From Roseobacter weihaiensis (GTDB lineage: Bacteria; Pseudomonadota; Alphaproteobacteria; Rhodobacterales; Rhodobacteraceae): a DNA stretch of 64,000 bases. Each line of letters begins with the position of its first letter. Position 1 is the stretch's first letter. Shown here piece after piece: positions 1 to 9,250 of the stretch. The notes under the pieces were generated by a model. The model did not search any database. It was not told the origin of the DNA and saw only the letters and a list, made by a program, of their open reading frames with translations. Made by a program: the position numbers and the translations under genes. The stretch spans positions 124,001 through 188,000 of the forward strand of contig NZ_JACNMO010000003.1 in the NCBI RefSeq assembly GCF_020622345.1, read 5' to 3'.

Positions 1-1
1 C

Positions 2-118
2 GATGGCTGCGCGGCCTTTCGTCAAGAAGTCCATGATGCAACGCTGCTCTCTCTCGGCACGGTCACGCATCAGATGAGCTGCGCTGATGCTTTGAGCTGG
101 TTGGAGGCCGCGACATGA
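2..118 (+). CDS. C-terminal end of an unidentified upstream protein (partial)
   Basis: The frame is open from the window edge to a TGA at 116-118, which overlaps the ATG of the next gene as ATGA. This overlap is the usual sign of a translationally coupled operon partner. Only about 38 residues are visible, ending in a short helix-like stretch (ALSWLEAAT), too little to assign a family. It could also be chance, because the visible stretch is short. Confidence 0.4.
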   Translation, partial: DGCAAFRQEVHDATLLSLGTVTHQMSCADALSWLEAAT

Positions 119-972
119 CATTGCGCGCCCGGCTCGCGCAAAAGGAAATCCTGGTCGCCCCTGGCGTCTACGACGGGTTGACAGCAACGCTGGCCGAGGC
201 GGCGGGGTTTCAGGCGCTCTATCTGTCGGGGGCGGCGGTGGCCTATACTCGACTGGGGCGCCCCGACATCGGGCTCAGCACTATGTCGGAAATGGCCGAC
301 ACCATGGCGCTGATCGCCGACCGCGTCGAGCTGCCGGTGATCATCGACGCCGATACCGGCTTTGGCAACGCATTGAACGCGCAACGCACAATGCGGGTCT
401 ACGAGCGCGCCGGTGCCGCGGCCTTGCAGGTCGAAGACCAAAGCCATCCGAAGCGCTGCGGGCATCTGACAGACAAGTCCCTGATCCCCGCGACCGAGAT
501 GGTAGGCAAGATCGCTGCGATGGCCGACGCACGCGCTCGCGACACCTTGATCATCGCACGCACCGACGCGATCGCCGTCGAGGGGATTTCCGCCGCTATG
601 GATCGGGCCGAGGCCTATATTGAGGCAGGTGCGGATGTGCTGTTCATCGAGGCACCCCAGACCCGCGCGCAACTGGAGGACGTCGCCAAGACCTTCGCCG
701 TACGCATCCCGCTGCTGGCGAACATGGTCGAAGGCGGTGCAACCCCGATCACTGGATCGGATGATCTGGAAAGCCTGGGCTTTTCCATCGTGATCTTTCC
801 CGGCGGCATCGTCCGGGCGCTCGCCCGCACTGGCGAAGCCTACTATCAAAGCCTCGCCGCCCACGGCTCAAACACGCGGTTCCAGGACCGGATGTTCGAT
901 TTCGACGGGTTGAACGAAGCTATCGGCACCACCGAGATGCTGACCCTCGGCAAACGCTATGACGGCAACTGA
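115..972 (+). CDS. Isocitrate lyase / PEP mutase superfamily protein
   Basis: 285 residues, the usual length of the methylisocitrate lyase, oxaloacetate decarboxylase and phosphonopyruvate mutase superfamily, a Mg-dependent TIM barrel acting on C-C or C-P bonds of 2-oxo acids. Visible motifs are DADTGFG (about 78-84), the metal-binding ED pair (107-108) and KRCGH (113-117), whose Cys is the catalytic base in isocitrate-type lyases. That suggests a lyase rather than a mutase, but the substrate cannot be read. The start overlaps an upstream stop (ATGA) and the end overlaps the next gene by 14 bases, so it is probably part of an operon with the flavoprotein. Confidence 0.88.
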   Translation: MTLRARLAQKEILVAPGVYDGLTATLAEAAGFQALYLSGAAVAYTRLGRPDIGLSTMSEMADTMALIADRVELPVIIDADTGFGNALNAQRTMRVYERAGAAALQVEDQSHPKRCGHLTDKSLIPATEMVGKIAAMADARARDTLIIARTDAIAVEGISAAMDRAEAYIEAGADVLFIEAPQTRAQLEDVAKTFAVRIPLLANMVEGGATPITGSDDLESLGFSIVIFPGGIVRALARTGEAYYQSLAAHGSNTRFQDRMFDFDGLNEAIGTTEMLTLGKRYDGN

Positions 973-2332
973 CGTCAGCGTCTCGGCACCTCCTGACCGT
1001 TTCGACCTATCGGTCGAGACACTGATCATCGGTGCGGGCGCCTGCGGGTTGGTCGCTGCCCTTTCAGCTGTGGAGACAGGCCGAGAGGTGCTGGTGGTCG
1101 AGGCCGACGAGGTGCCACGCGGCTCGACGGCATTGTCAGCGGGACTGATCCCGGCGGCTGGTACAAGGGTTCAACGTGCCGCCGGCATCGACGATACACC
1201 CGAGAGGTTCGCCGCCGACATCCAGGCCAAGGCGCATGGCGAGAACGACCCCTCACTGGCCGAACTGCTGGCCCATGGCGCAGCAGAGGTCATCGACTGG
1301 CTAAGCGACACCCACCACCTGCCGTTTTCCGTTGTGACCGATTTCGACTATCCCGGCCATTCCCGTCACCGAATGCACGGATTGCCCAGCCGCTCAGGCA
1401 CGGAACTGATCGACGCGCTGCGTAGTGCTGCCGAAACCGCAGGGATCGATATCGTCTGTGAAAGCCGTGCGACAACGCTTTACCATGCCGAAGACCGGAT
1501 CGCCGGTGTTGGCGTCACCCGCCCCGACGGCGGGGTCGAGACCATAGGATGCGACCGGCTGATCCTCGCTTGCAACGGGTTCGGCGGCAATCGCGACCTC
1601 GTCGCACAACACATGCCGGACATCTCCGAGGCGGTTTGGTTCGGTCATGACGGCAACCGCGGCGAGGCCGTGCTTTGGGCGGACGCCATCGGAGCCAAGA
1701 CCCGGCACCTCGGGGCCTATCAGGGGCACGGAAATGTCGCGCATCCACATGGCATCCTGATCACATGGGCAGTGATCACCCAAGGCGGGATACAGGTGAA
1801 CCACTACGGTGAGAGGTTTTGGAACGAAGCGCAGGGTTATTCGGAAGCGGCGCGTGCCGTGCTGGCCCAACCCGGCGGCGAAGCTTTCGCGATCTTCGAC
1901 GAACGCATCGCCGGGATCGCGCGACAATTCGAAGACTTCAAGCGCGCAGAGGCCGCTGGAGCGGTACGGACCGACGACACAATCGAGGGCCTCGCTCGGG
2001 TGTTCGGATTGCCGCCCACTGCACTTGGCGAGACACTCGCCCAAATTCCATGGGGCCAAATAGACGAATTTGGCCGCCGCTTCGAAGGTCCGCCTCTATG
2101 CGCAAGATTCTGCGGGGTTCGTGTGACCGGAGCGTTGTTTCACACCCAAGGCGGGCTTTGCGTCGACGCTGACGCCCGCGTGCTGCGTCCCGACGGAGGC
2201 GCGTTTTCCAATCTCTTTGCGGGTGGTGGCGCGGCCTGCGGCGTTTCAGGCAGCGCTGACAGCGGCTATTTGTCGGGTAACGGTCTTTTGGCAGCGGCTG
2301 TTTTGGGCCGAATTGCCGGCCGATCCAACTAG
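959..2332 (+). CDS. FAD-dependent oxidoreductase, fumarate reductase flavoprotein family
   Basis: 457 residues. The N-terminus carries an FAD-binding Rossmann fold (IIGAGACGLVAA near 22-33) followed by the acidic end of strand 2 (VVEAD). The C-terminus has the GGL...LFAGGGAACGVSG...SGNGLL pattern typical of the fumarate reductase / 3-ketosteroid dehydrogenase / tricarballylate dehydrogenase group. It probably oxidises or reduces a C-C bond next to a carboxylate or ketone; the substrate is unknown. The ATG lies inside the end of the lyase gene, so the two are likely co-translated and may serve one small catabolic route. The C-terminus looks complete despite the IS remnant that follows. Confidence 0.85.
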   Translation: MTATDVSVSAPPDRFDLSVETLIIGAGACGLVAALSAVETGREVLVVEADEVPRGSTALSAGLIPAAGTRVQRAAGIDDTPERFAADIQAKAHGENDPSLAELLAHGAAEVIDWLSDTHHLPFSVVTDFDYPGHSRHRMHGLPSRSGTELIDALRSAAETAGIDIVCESRATTLYHAEDRIAGVGVTRPDGGVETIGCDRLILACNGFGGNRDLVAQHMPDISEAVWFGHDGNRGEAVLWADAIGAKTRHLGAYQGHGNVAHPHGILITWAVITQGGIQVNHYGERFWNEAQGYSEAARAVLAQPGGEAFAIFDERIAGIARQFEDFKRAEAAGAVRTDDTIEGLARVFGLPPTALGETLAQIPWGQIDEFGRRFEGPPLCARFCGVRVTGALFHTQGGLCVDADARVLRPDGGAFSNLFAGGGAACGVSGSADSGYLSGNGLLAAAVLGRIAGRSN

Positions 2333-2786
2333 AACGGCACACTTGGAGTAATTCGGGCGGATACTGCCCTTGGCATGAACTTCCTCCATGAAGCTGTCCG
2401 TTGCCAACAAGGAGTCAGATTGATCAGCTTTGGGCATTCCTTTTTTGGCACCAACAGCATCTGAGTATGGCTCCTGCATTGCGAGCGTTTTTTTGATTTC
2501 TGCGGTGACTTTCGTCAGTACTGTGGTCTGTTCCCACTGCCCGGTAGTTGATTGCAAAGCAATCAATGAAAGGGGCCTGTTTGTGCGGTGGTGTTCCGCT
2601 GGCCCTCTCTGTCGGGACATCGCTGCGCAATACCCTGCCGGGCAGTGGATGAGGTCCGCAAGCGAGGTTCCAATCGGCTTATCGACCTTGGGGGCCGCCG
2701 CTGACATTCCCGGAGTGTCCTTGCTCTTGGTTGACTTAATCCGCATCATCCCTTCAACGTCTTTCATTTCTCCGCAGTGCGCGTGG
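2333..2786. other. Non-coding flank of the IS110 remnant with nested inverted repeats
   Basis: 454 bases between the flavoprotein stop and the native stop of the transposase remnant. No convincing gene is seen; a minus-strand frame across it lacks any recognisable domain. It holds an 11-base perfect inverted repeat enclosing a second perfect hairpin, entered separately. Elements of the IS1111 subgroup carry their structured non-coding RNA on this side, downstream of the transposase, so this may be such an end. That is inference; the element boundaries were not identified. Confidence 0.5.
2534..2648. repeat. 11-bp perfect inverted repeat enclosing an 8-bp hairpin
   Basis: CCACTGCCCGG at 2534-2544 pairs exactly with CCGGGCAGTGG at 2638-2648, 93 bases apart. 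Just inside the left arm, TTGATTGC (2548-2555) pairs with GCAATCAA (2559-2566) across an AAA loop. Two nested perfect stems are what a structured RNA would show. They sit about 140 bases downstream of the transposase stop. Alternatives are terminal inverted repeats or a terminator of an old IS. Confidence 0.6.
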
Positions 2787-3425
2787 TCAGAACGCTGGCT
2801 CCTGGTATTCCTGTTTCTTTGTGAGCATCTCCCAGATGATCCTGGCTGCCTTGTTGGACATCGCTGTTGCTGCCGACCGGAATGGTTTGTCCGCGATGAT
2901 CTATCGCGGCCCAAAGATCCGCCTTTTCAGACGAACGCTTTGCCATGACAGCGCGCGAGGTCATGCTGACCACCAGAAGCTTCCGGATATAGCGATCGCC
3001 TTTCTTCGTGATCTTGCCCAGACGCTCTTTGCCGCCACTCGATTTGTTGAGTGGCGGCAGTCCAAGCCATGCGGCTAGATCGCGCCCTTTGCGGAACTGA
3101 TGTGCGTCACCAATCGTGGCGACGACCGCTGAGGCCGTGATCGGTCCAATTCCCGGCATGCGCATCAACCTGCGCGCATCAAAACTTAGCATGGCATGTT
3201 GTTCGATCATCTTGCAACAGCCATCGATGCGTTCGTTCAAGCCGATGAATTGATAGCACTGCATGCCAAGCATGCCGTTTGCGATCTCTGGCATTTTGGG
3301 ATGATCTCCAGCCAGATGACGCTTTGCAAACGCCGTCACTGCTTCAATCCCAATGGGCAGGATGTGCCCGAACTCGCGCAACAGACTGCCGGTCAGTGAT
3401 CCAGGCCAACGGTCTTTACTGTCAT
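2787..3425 (-). pseudogene. IS110-family transposase remnant, internally deleted and frameshifted
   Basis: The conserved C-terminal transposase domain of the IS110/IS116/IS902 family is clear: the MPGIGPITAS...DLAAWLGL...SSGGKERLGKI segment reads in one frame. The native start (ATG at 3425) gives MTVKTVGLD, the usual beginning of the N-terminal DEDD domain, but the frame stops two codons later. The DEDD catalytic core is missing, apparently by deletion fusing codon 9 to about codon 130 of a roughly 340-residue ancestor. A second frameshift near 2890 moves the conserved tail (AARIIWEMLTKKQEY, ending at TGA 2787) out of frame. The product cannot be an active recombinase. Confidence 0.85.
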
Positions 3426-3759
3426 TGGGTAGCTCCTTTCCGAGCAGTCGATGAAAACTGCACTTTGGCAAACTCGATGACGGTGGAAAAGGACACATCC
3501 AACTCATCCGCTTTGGTCAAAATGGCCGAACGGCCCGCAGCAAACTGGTGCGTGCCCGCCTGATCGGCTTTGCCGGGCAGGAGCCCGGTGAAGAGCAAAC
3601 CGCCGACCTGCAGTCCTGTTCAAGTTCACCGGAGGACTGGTTTAAGCCCCGAAATTAAGTCATCATATCGACGTGAACGGGATAACCAGCGGGTTTGAAG
3701 CTCGAAAAAACGAACTATCTGGTTTAGTTGAACTGTTTGATATCGGAAAAGGCTATTTC
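3426..3759. other. Gap between the IS remnant and the efflux operon
   Basis: 334 bases. It includes the short upstream side of the IS remnant and the leader of the efflux adaptor gene. A GC-rich hairpin, CCGGGC (3573-3578) with GCCCGG (3583-3588), lies in the middle. A plus-strand frame ending at TAA near 3657 could be the tail of a gene interrupted by the element, but no family is recognisable. No promoter is obvious. Confidence 0.4.
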
Positions 3760-4881
3760 ATGACCTCTGTTTTCGCCCAGAAGGGCATTTTTTCCGTTAT
3801 ATCGGCCTGTGTCTCCCTCGCGGCCCCAACGGCTGCAGTGTCCCAAGGCGGGCCAGCGGCGGTGGGAGTCGAAACGGTTCAGATACAAACGGTTGCAGAA
3901 ACTGTTCCGCTTTTTGCCGAGGTTGTCACCTCGCGGGAAGGGACGATTGCCAGCCGGATCGCAGGGACGGTCGGCGAGGTTTTGGTCCTGGAAGGGGCCA
4001 TCGTCGAGAAGGGAGATGTGCTGGCCAGGCTCGATACCGAACTGCTGGAGATTCTCGCCCGCCAGGCCGACGCCCAGCTGGCCGAAGCACAGGCCGGGAT
4101 CACGATTGCCGAATCGAACCTGAACCGCGCGACAAACGCTTTGGCAAGAATCGAAGGGCTGCGCGATACGGCGTCCTTTTCGATCAGCCGTTTTGATGAT
4201 GCGCAAAGCGATTATTTCCAGGCCGAAGGCACGCTTGCCGAAGCGCAGGCCCGCGTCAAAACCGCGGAAGCCGCCTTGGCCGAGGCCCGCTACCAGTTGG
4301 ACCGCGCCGAGATCATAGCCCCCTTCCCCGGCATCGTACTGGAAGTCACGACCAATCCGGGTGAATTCATCAGCTCCGGCGCACCGGTCGTATCCTTGCT
4401 GGACACGCAATCCATCGAGATCGAAGCCAGTGTGCCCTCGCGTTTTGTCAGCGTTCTCGAACCGGGGCTGGCCGTAGAAGGCTACACCGAGACGGACGAG
4501 ACCATGGCATTGGAGGTCAGGGTCTTGCTGCCCGTCGAAAACACCGCGACACGCACCCGGCCTGTGCGCTTTGTCTCAGAGCAATTGGCCGACTTGAATG
4601 CGCTGGCCATCGGCCAGTCGATCACCGTCAACATCCCGATCAGCGTCCCCAGAGAGGTCTTGTCGGTGCCCAAGGACGCATTGGTTCAGGCGCGCGGCGG
4701 CTGGACGGTCTTTGTCGCAGCAGACGGCACGGCCCAGCCCCGCACGGTTGAGATCGGGGTGGCCCTCGGGGACCGGTTTGAAGTGCTCAGCGGGCTGGCC
4801 GATGGCGATGTTGTCGTGACCCGTGGCAACGAACGGCTGCGCCCGGGGCAGGAAATCGCCCCCATGACCGCGAGCAACTAG
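3760..4881 (+). CDS. RND efflux periplasmic adaptor (membrane fusion protein)
   Basis: 373 residues from the ATG at 3760, chosen because GGAAAAGG stands at the right distance and an N-terminal signal peptide follows (hydrophobic segment ending TAAVS). A frame upstream to 3673 has no such support. Lipoyl-like half-motifs flank a long alpha hairpin rich in Ala and Glu (about 110-190), then the beta-barrel and membrane-proximal domains. It would link the inner-membrane RND pump to an outer-membrane channel. The pump gene follows after 12 bases; no outer-membrane factor gene is adjacent, so one elsewhere is presumably shared. Substrate unknown. Confidence 0.9.
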   Translation: MTSVFAQKGIFSVISACVSLAAPTAAVSQGGPAAVGVETVQIQTVAETVPLFAEVVTSREGTIASRIAGTVGEVLVLEGAIVEKGDVLARLDTELLEILARQADAQLAEAQAGITIAESNLNRATNALARIEGLRDTASFSISRFDDAQSDYFQAEGTLAEAQARVKTAEAALAEARYQLDRAEIIAPFPGIVLEVTTNPGEFISSGAPVVSLLDTQSIEIEASVPSRFVSVLEPGLAVEGYTETDETMALEVRVLLPVENTATRTRPVRFVSEQLADLNALAIGQSITVNIPISVPREVLSVPKDALVQARGGWTVFVAADGTAQPRTVEIGVALGDRFEVLSGLADGDVVVTRGNERLRPGQEIAPMTASN

Positions 4882-4893
4882 GAGGCAACGACC

Positions 4894-7800
4894 ATGGATA
4901 TCATCCGCTTTGCGATCGACCGCCCGATTGCCGTCGTTGCCGCCGTTATCATGGCGGTCCTTTTCGGCCTGATCGCCGTCAGCCGCATTCCAATTCAGCT
5001 TGCACCCGATGTGCGCAAACCTGTCGTCGTGATCACAACCGACTGGCCCGGGGCCGCCCCTTCCGAGGTGGAGCGCGAGATCATAAACCCGCAGGAAGAG
5101 GCCCTGCGCGGCCTTGAAGGGCTCGACATCATGACATCGCGGGCCCAGACCGGCGAGGCGGAGGTCACATTGGAATTCGGTGTCGGCACCGACATGAGCC
5201 AGTCCCTGTTGCTGGTGTCAAACCGGCTCGACCGGGTCGGGGACTATCCCGATGAGGCAGGCGAACCCTCACTGGATACCTCCGGCTCCGATGACAGCCC
5301 GATCGCCTGGGTGCTGCTGACCGCGCAAGAGGGCAACACACGGCCCATGCCGACCTATGGCGATTTCGTCTCCGATGTCATCCAGGACCGGATTGAACGG
5401 ATCGAAGGGGTCTCTGCCGTCAATGTCTTTGGCGGTGTGACCCGCGAACTGCAGGTCGTGGTCGATCCCCGGCGGCTGTCGCGGTTCGACCTGACGGTGC
5501 CCGAGGTGGTCCGCATTCTGCGCGACGAAAACATCTCCCTCTCCGCAGGGGATGTCGAGGAAGGCAAGCGCCGCTATGTGGTCCGCGCCGAAGGCAACCT
5601 CAACACCGTCGCCGCCATCGAAGAGGTGGTCTTGCGCTCTGGCACGGGCACAGGCGGCTCCGGTCGTGTGCGTGTGGGTGATATCGCAGATGTGGGTTTC
5701 GCCTTTGCCGACCCCACAAGCCGGCTGCGGTTCCGCGGGGAAGCCGGGCTCGCATTCAACATCGTCCGCGAACCGGGGGCCAATGTGATCGAGACGATGG
5801 CGCGTGTGCAGGATGTGCTGGCAGAACTTGCCGAAGGTCCTGTGGCCGAGGCCGGTTTGAACATGCGACAAGCCTATGACGAGACGATCTATATCAACGG
5901 TGCGATCGATCTGGTGACACAGAACATCTGGATCGGCGGGGCCTTGGCCGCCGCCGTGCTGCTGGCTTTTCTGCGCAGTCCGCGCGCGACACTTGTCGTG
6001 TCGCTTGCCATACCGGTCAGCATTGTGGCGACCTTCGTGGCGATGGCCGCAACGGGGCGGACGCTCAATGTGATCTCGCTGGCGGGGATCGCCTTTGCCG
6101 TGGGCATGATCGTGGATGCCGCCATCGTTGTGCTGGAAAACATCTACCGGCTGCGGGAGGAGGGCAAATCGCGACGCGACGCGGCCTATTTGGGGGCCAA
6201 ACAGGTCTGGGGGGCCATTCTGGTCTCTGCGCTGACAACGGTTCTGGTCTTTGTACCGATCCTCATCATGCAGCTTGAGGCCGGACAGCTCTTTCGCGAC
6301 ATCGCGGTGGCGATCTCCGTCTCGGTGCTGCTGTCGCTGGTCGTGGCGGTCACCGTGATCCCCGCGCTTGCCAGCCGCTTGCTCACCAGTGGAGAGCAAA
6401 AGAAGATCAACATCTGGGGCCTCGATCATCTGGCGCGCGGTTTCCATCGTCTCGTGATGTCCTATGTGCGGATGACGGTCCGCTTTCGCACCCTGGGCAT
6501 CTTGATGGTGGCCGCCATTGCCGGAGGGGCTGCGATTGCCACGGTGACCTTCCTGCCGCGGCTGGAGTATCTGCCGGAGGGCAACCGCAACCTCGTCTTT
6601 GGGCTCATCATCCCGCCGCCGGGTTATAACCTCGACACAACCCAGACCATCGCCGAACGGATCGAGACCGTCGCAACTCCCTTGTGGGAAGCAGCCCCCG
6701 AAACCCAGACCGAGGACGGCACGCCGACAATTGATAACTTCTTCTTTGTCGCCACGCCCGGCAACAGCTTTGTCGGCGCCTCGGCAATGGATGGTACCCG
6801 TGCCGGTGACCTGATCCCGGTTCTGTCGCAGCCGATCTTTGCCGAACCCGGCACCTTTGGCTTCATGACGCAACCCTCGCTCTTTGGGCGGGGCGTGGGC
6901 GGCGGACGTACGATCGAGCTGAATATCTCCGGGCAGGATCTTGACGAAATCCTCTCGGTCGCGGGGCAGGCCGCCGGGGTGATCTCGCAACTGCTGCCAC
7001 GCGCCGAAGGTCATCAGTTCCGCCCGATCCCCGGCCTTGAACTCGGCGCGCCCGAGGTGCGTCTCGTGCCCGACCGCCTGCGGCTGGCCGATGCGGGGCT
7101 GACGGCCTCGGATCTGGCCACCACTGTCGATGCCTTCAACGACGGGCTGCGGATCGCCGAAATCACCGTTGGCGCGGAACGGATCAACCTGATGCTCAAG
7201 GGGGACCCCGGGCTGCGGTTCCAGCAGCGCACGCAGGACATCGGGCATTATCCCGTGGTGACCCCCTCGGGTCAGATCATACCCGTCTCCGCGCTGGCCA
7301 ATGTGGTGGTGACCGCCGGCCCCACAGAGATACGTCACCGGGACCGGCTGCGCACCATCACGCTCGAGATACGCCCCTCCGACGCCCTGCCCCTCGAAGC
7401 CGCCGTTGAGCTTTTGGAGCAGGAGGTCGTGGCCCCCCTGCAAGAGCGTGGCCTGCCCAATGGCGTGCGGGTCACCGTCTCCGGCACGGCCGATCAGCTC
7501 AGCCAGACCTGGGAGGCCATTCAGATCAACCTCGCGGTCGCCCTCATCATCGTGTTCCTGGTCATGGCGATCCTGTTTGAGAGCTTTGTGTTGCCCCTGG
7601 TCATTCTGATCTCCGTACCGGTGGCCGCGGCGGGGGGTGTGGGAGGGCTGGCCTTGCTGAATACTTTCCAGACCCAACCGCTCGATATGCTGACATTGCT
7701 GGGCTTCATCATCCTTGTGGGGATCGTCGTCAACAACGCGATCCTGATCGTACACCAGACGCTCTATCATCTGCGCGATGAAGGCATGGCACCGATTGAC

Positions 7801-8058
7801 GCCATCGAAGAGGCCACCCGCAACCGCATCCGCCCGATTTTCATGTCAACGCTCACCTCCGTCTGCGGCATGCTGCCGCTGGTGGTTTTCCCGGGCGAAG
7901 GATCAGAACTTTACCGCGGGCTCGGCGCGGTCGTTGTGGGCGGGCTGTCGATGTCGGCGTTCCTCACCCTGCTGACCGTGCCGCCGCTGCTGCGGCTCTG
8001 CGTCCGCTCGCCTGCCGCAAAGGAGGCCGCTGTCGTCGCAGGCACCCCCGCGCAGTGA
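4894..8058 (+). CDS. RND family efflux transporter permease
   Basis: 1054 residues, the normal size for AcrB/MexB-type pumps. The strong ribosome site GGAGG precedes ATG 4894. The N-terminal transmembrane helix with the IPIQLAPD element is followed by the first porter domain, a TM2-TM6 block and a second repeat of the same layout. The TM4 motif reads AGIAFAVGMIVDAAIVVLEN, where the DA pair replaces the DD proton-relay pair of AcrB, as in many AcrB-like and MdtB-like pumps. It exports drugs, bile-type compounds or metabolites using the proton gradient. It is paired with the adaptor upstream. Confidence 0.93.
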   Translation: MDIIRFAIDRPIAVVAAVIMAVLFGLIAVSRIPIQLAPDVRKPVVVITTDWPGAAPSEVEREIINPQEEALRGLEGLDIMTSRAQTGEAEVTLEFGVGTDMSQSLLLVSNRLDRVGDYPDEAGEPSLDTSGSDDSPIAWVLLTAQEGNTRPMPTYGDFVSDVIQDRIERIEGVSAVNVFGGVTRELQVVVDPRRLSRFDLTVPEVVRILRDENISLSAGDVEEGKRRYVVRAEGNLNTVAAIEEVVLRSGTGTGGSGRVRVGDIADVGFAFADPTSRLRFRGEAGLAFNIVREPGANVIETMARVQDVLAELAEGPVAEAGLNMRQAYDETIYINGAIDLVTQNIWIGGALAAAVLLAFLRSPRATLVVSLAIPVSIVATFVAMAATGRTLNVISLAGIAFAVGMIVDAAIVVLENIYRLREEGKSRRDAAYLGAKQVWGAILVSALTTVLVFVPILIMQLEAGQLFRDIAVAISVSVLLSLVVAVTVIPALASRLLTSGEQKKINIWGLDHLARGFHRLVMSYVRMTVRFRTLGILMVAAIAGGAAIATVTFLPRLEYLPEGNRNLVFGLIIPPPGYNLDTTQTIAERIETVATPLWEAAPETQTEDGTPTIDNFFFVATPGNSFVGASAMDGTRAGDLIPVLSQPIFAEPGTFGFMTQPSLFGRGVGGGRTIELNISGQDLDEILSVAGQAAGVISQLLPRAEGHQFRPIPGLELGAPEVRLVPDRLRLADAGLTASDLATTVDAFNDGLRIAEITVGAERINLMLKGDPGLRFQQRTQDIGHYPVVTPSGQIIPVSALANVVVTAGPTEIRHRDRLRTITLEIRPSDALPLEAAVELLEQEVVAPLQERGLPNGVRVTVSGTADQLSQTWEAIQINLAVALIIVFLVMAILFESFVLPLVILISVPVAAAGGVGGLALLNTFQTQPLDMLTLLGFIILVGIVVNNAILIVHQTLYHLRDEGMAPIDAIEEATRNRIRPIFMSTLTSVCGMLPLVVFPGEGSELYRGLGAVVVGGLSMSAFLTLLTVPPLLRLCVRSPAAKEAAVVAGTPAQ

Positions 8059-8295
8059 TTATCTGCGCCAGTGCGTGGGCACAATGATGAGCGCCCCGAT
8101 GGAGGCTGCAATCGCGTTGAACCCCGGCCGGGCAAAGCCGATCCCGAACATCAGCGTCACAAAGTAGAACAGGAAAGCGCCGCCGATACAGATGATGATG
8201 CTTTGCAGATAGCCATTATGGGTAAATTTTGTCTTTTCCGACAGATACCCAACGATCCCGGCGATGACGACTGTTCCGATCAGGCTTGGAAACAT
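8059..8295 (-). CDS. GlsB/YeaQ/YmgE family small membrane protein
   Basis: 78 residues with three hydrophobic segments and the family pattern GxxxG in the first helix (IGTVVIAGIVGYLS) and IIICIGGAFLF in the second. The family is often called transglycosylase-associated, but only a link to stress and membrane association is known. Its ATG (8295-8293) shares one base with the stop of fmt (TGATG), so it is translated from the fmt message. Confidence 0.8.
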   Translation of the reverse strand: MFPSLIGTVVIAGIVGYLSEKTKFTHNGYLQSIIICIGGAFLFYFVTLMFGIGFARPGFNAIAASIGALIIVPTHWRR

Positions 8296-9212
8296 CAGCT
8301 TTTCCCTTCGAATTTGGTGCCTTCGGTCAGCGGCCAGCCGTTGAGAAAGGTTGCGGCGTCCTGCGCGCCCTTGCCTGCGCGCTGCAAGCGGAGCAGTTCC
8401 ACCGCGCCCTCACCACACACCACCCTGAGCGGGTTGAGAAGGACCGTGCCCGGTGCGCCCGCACCGGTGCTGAGCCGGGATGCCAGAATCTTGATCCGCG
8501 TGCCCCCCTGCATGCTCCAGGCACCGGGAAAGGGCGAGAGACCCCGAATGTGCCGGTCAACCTGCCGCGCAGGCGCGCGCCAGTCTATCTGTGCTTCGGA
8601 CTTGTCGATCTTGTCGGCATAGGTGACGCCTGTCTCGGGCTGATCCACCGGCACCTGCTGCCCCAATTGCGCCAGGGCCTCGACAATCTGTTGCGCGCCC
8701 AACCGGCTCAGCCGGTCGTGCAGTGCGCCGGTTGTCTCCTCCGGCCCGATGTCGAGCGCTGCCCGGCGAAGCACCGGCCCGGTATCCAGTCCAGCCTCCA
8801 TCTGCATGATGCAAATCCCGGTCTGAGCGTCCCCTGCCATGATCGCCCGGTGAATGGGCGCGGCCCCCCGCCAGCGCGGCAGCAGGCTGGCGTGGATGTT
8901 CAGGCACCCGTGCCGGGGGGCATCGAGGATCGCTTGCGGCAGGATCAGACCATAGGCCACGACGACTGCAACATCCGCCTGCAAGTCGGCAAACTCGGCC
9001 TGCGCCTGGGGGGATTTCAGCGAAGCCGGAGATCGCACAGGCAACCCCAGAGCCTCGGCGCAGCTTTGCACAGGCGTGGGGCGCTCCTTCTTGCCACGGC
9101 CCGCAGGCCGCGGGGGCTGGCAATAGACGCAAGCGATCTGATGCCCCTCCGCCACCAGCGCCTCCAGTATCGGCACGGAAAATTCCGGTGTGCCCATGAA
9201 GACTAAACGCAT
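8295..9212 (-). CDS. fmt: Methionyl-tRNA formyltransferase
   Basis: 305 residues. The enzyme formylates Met-tRNA(fMet) with 10-formyl-tetrahydrofolate before initiation. The start at 9212 gives [13 protein letters not shown], the standard N-terminus, with GGGGAG just upstream. The active-site block [16 protein letters not shown] (Asn, His and the SLLP loop) and the later catalytic Asp in GLDTGPVL are intact. The C-terminal OB-fold is present. It lies 38 bases after the third deformylase gene, so formylation and deformylation genes share one operon. Confidence 0.97.
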   Translation of the reverse strand: MRLVFMGTPEFSVPILEALVAEGHQIACVYCQPPRPAGRGKKERPTPVQSCAEALGLPVRSPASLKSPQAQAEFADLQADVAVVVAYGLILPQAILDAPRHGCLNIHASLLPRWRGAAPIHRAIMAGDAQTGICIMQMEAGLDTGPVLRRAALDIGPEETTGALHDRLSRLGAQQIVEALAQLGQQVPVDQPETGVTYADKIDKSEAQIDWRAPARQVDRHIRGLSPFPGAWSMQGGTRIKILASRLSTGAGAPGTVLLNPLRVVCGEGAVELLRLQRAGKGAQDAATFLNGWPLTEGTKFEGKS

Positions 9213-9250
9213 TTTGCTCCCCTTGCGGTCCGTAAGGCCTGCCGACCCGC

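Noticed and set aside
2246-2914. 222-residue minus-strand frame across the IS flank
   Set aside because: It covers the inverted repeats and part of the transposase tail in another frame, with no recognisable domain.
5269-7770. 833-residue open frame on the minus strand
   Set aside because: It is antisense to the RND permease, His/Asp/Gly-rich as expected for a GC-rich shadow frame, and has no domain or ribosome site.
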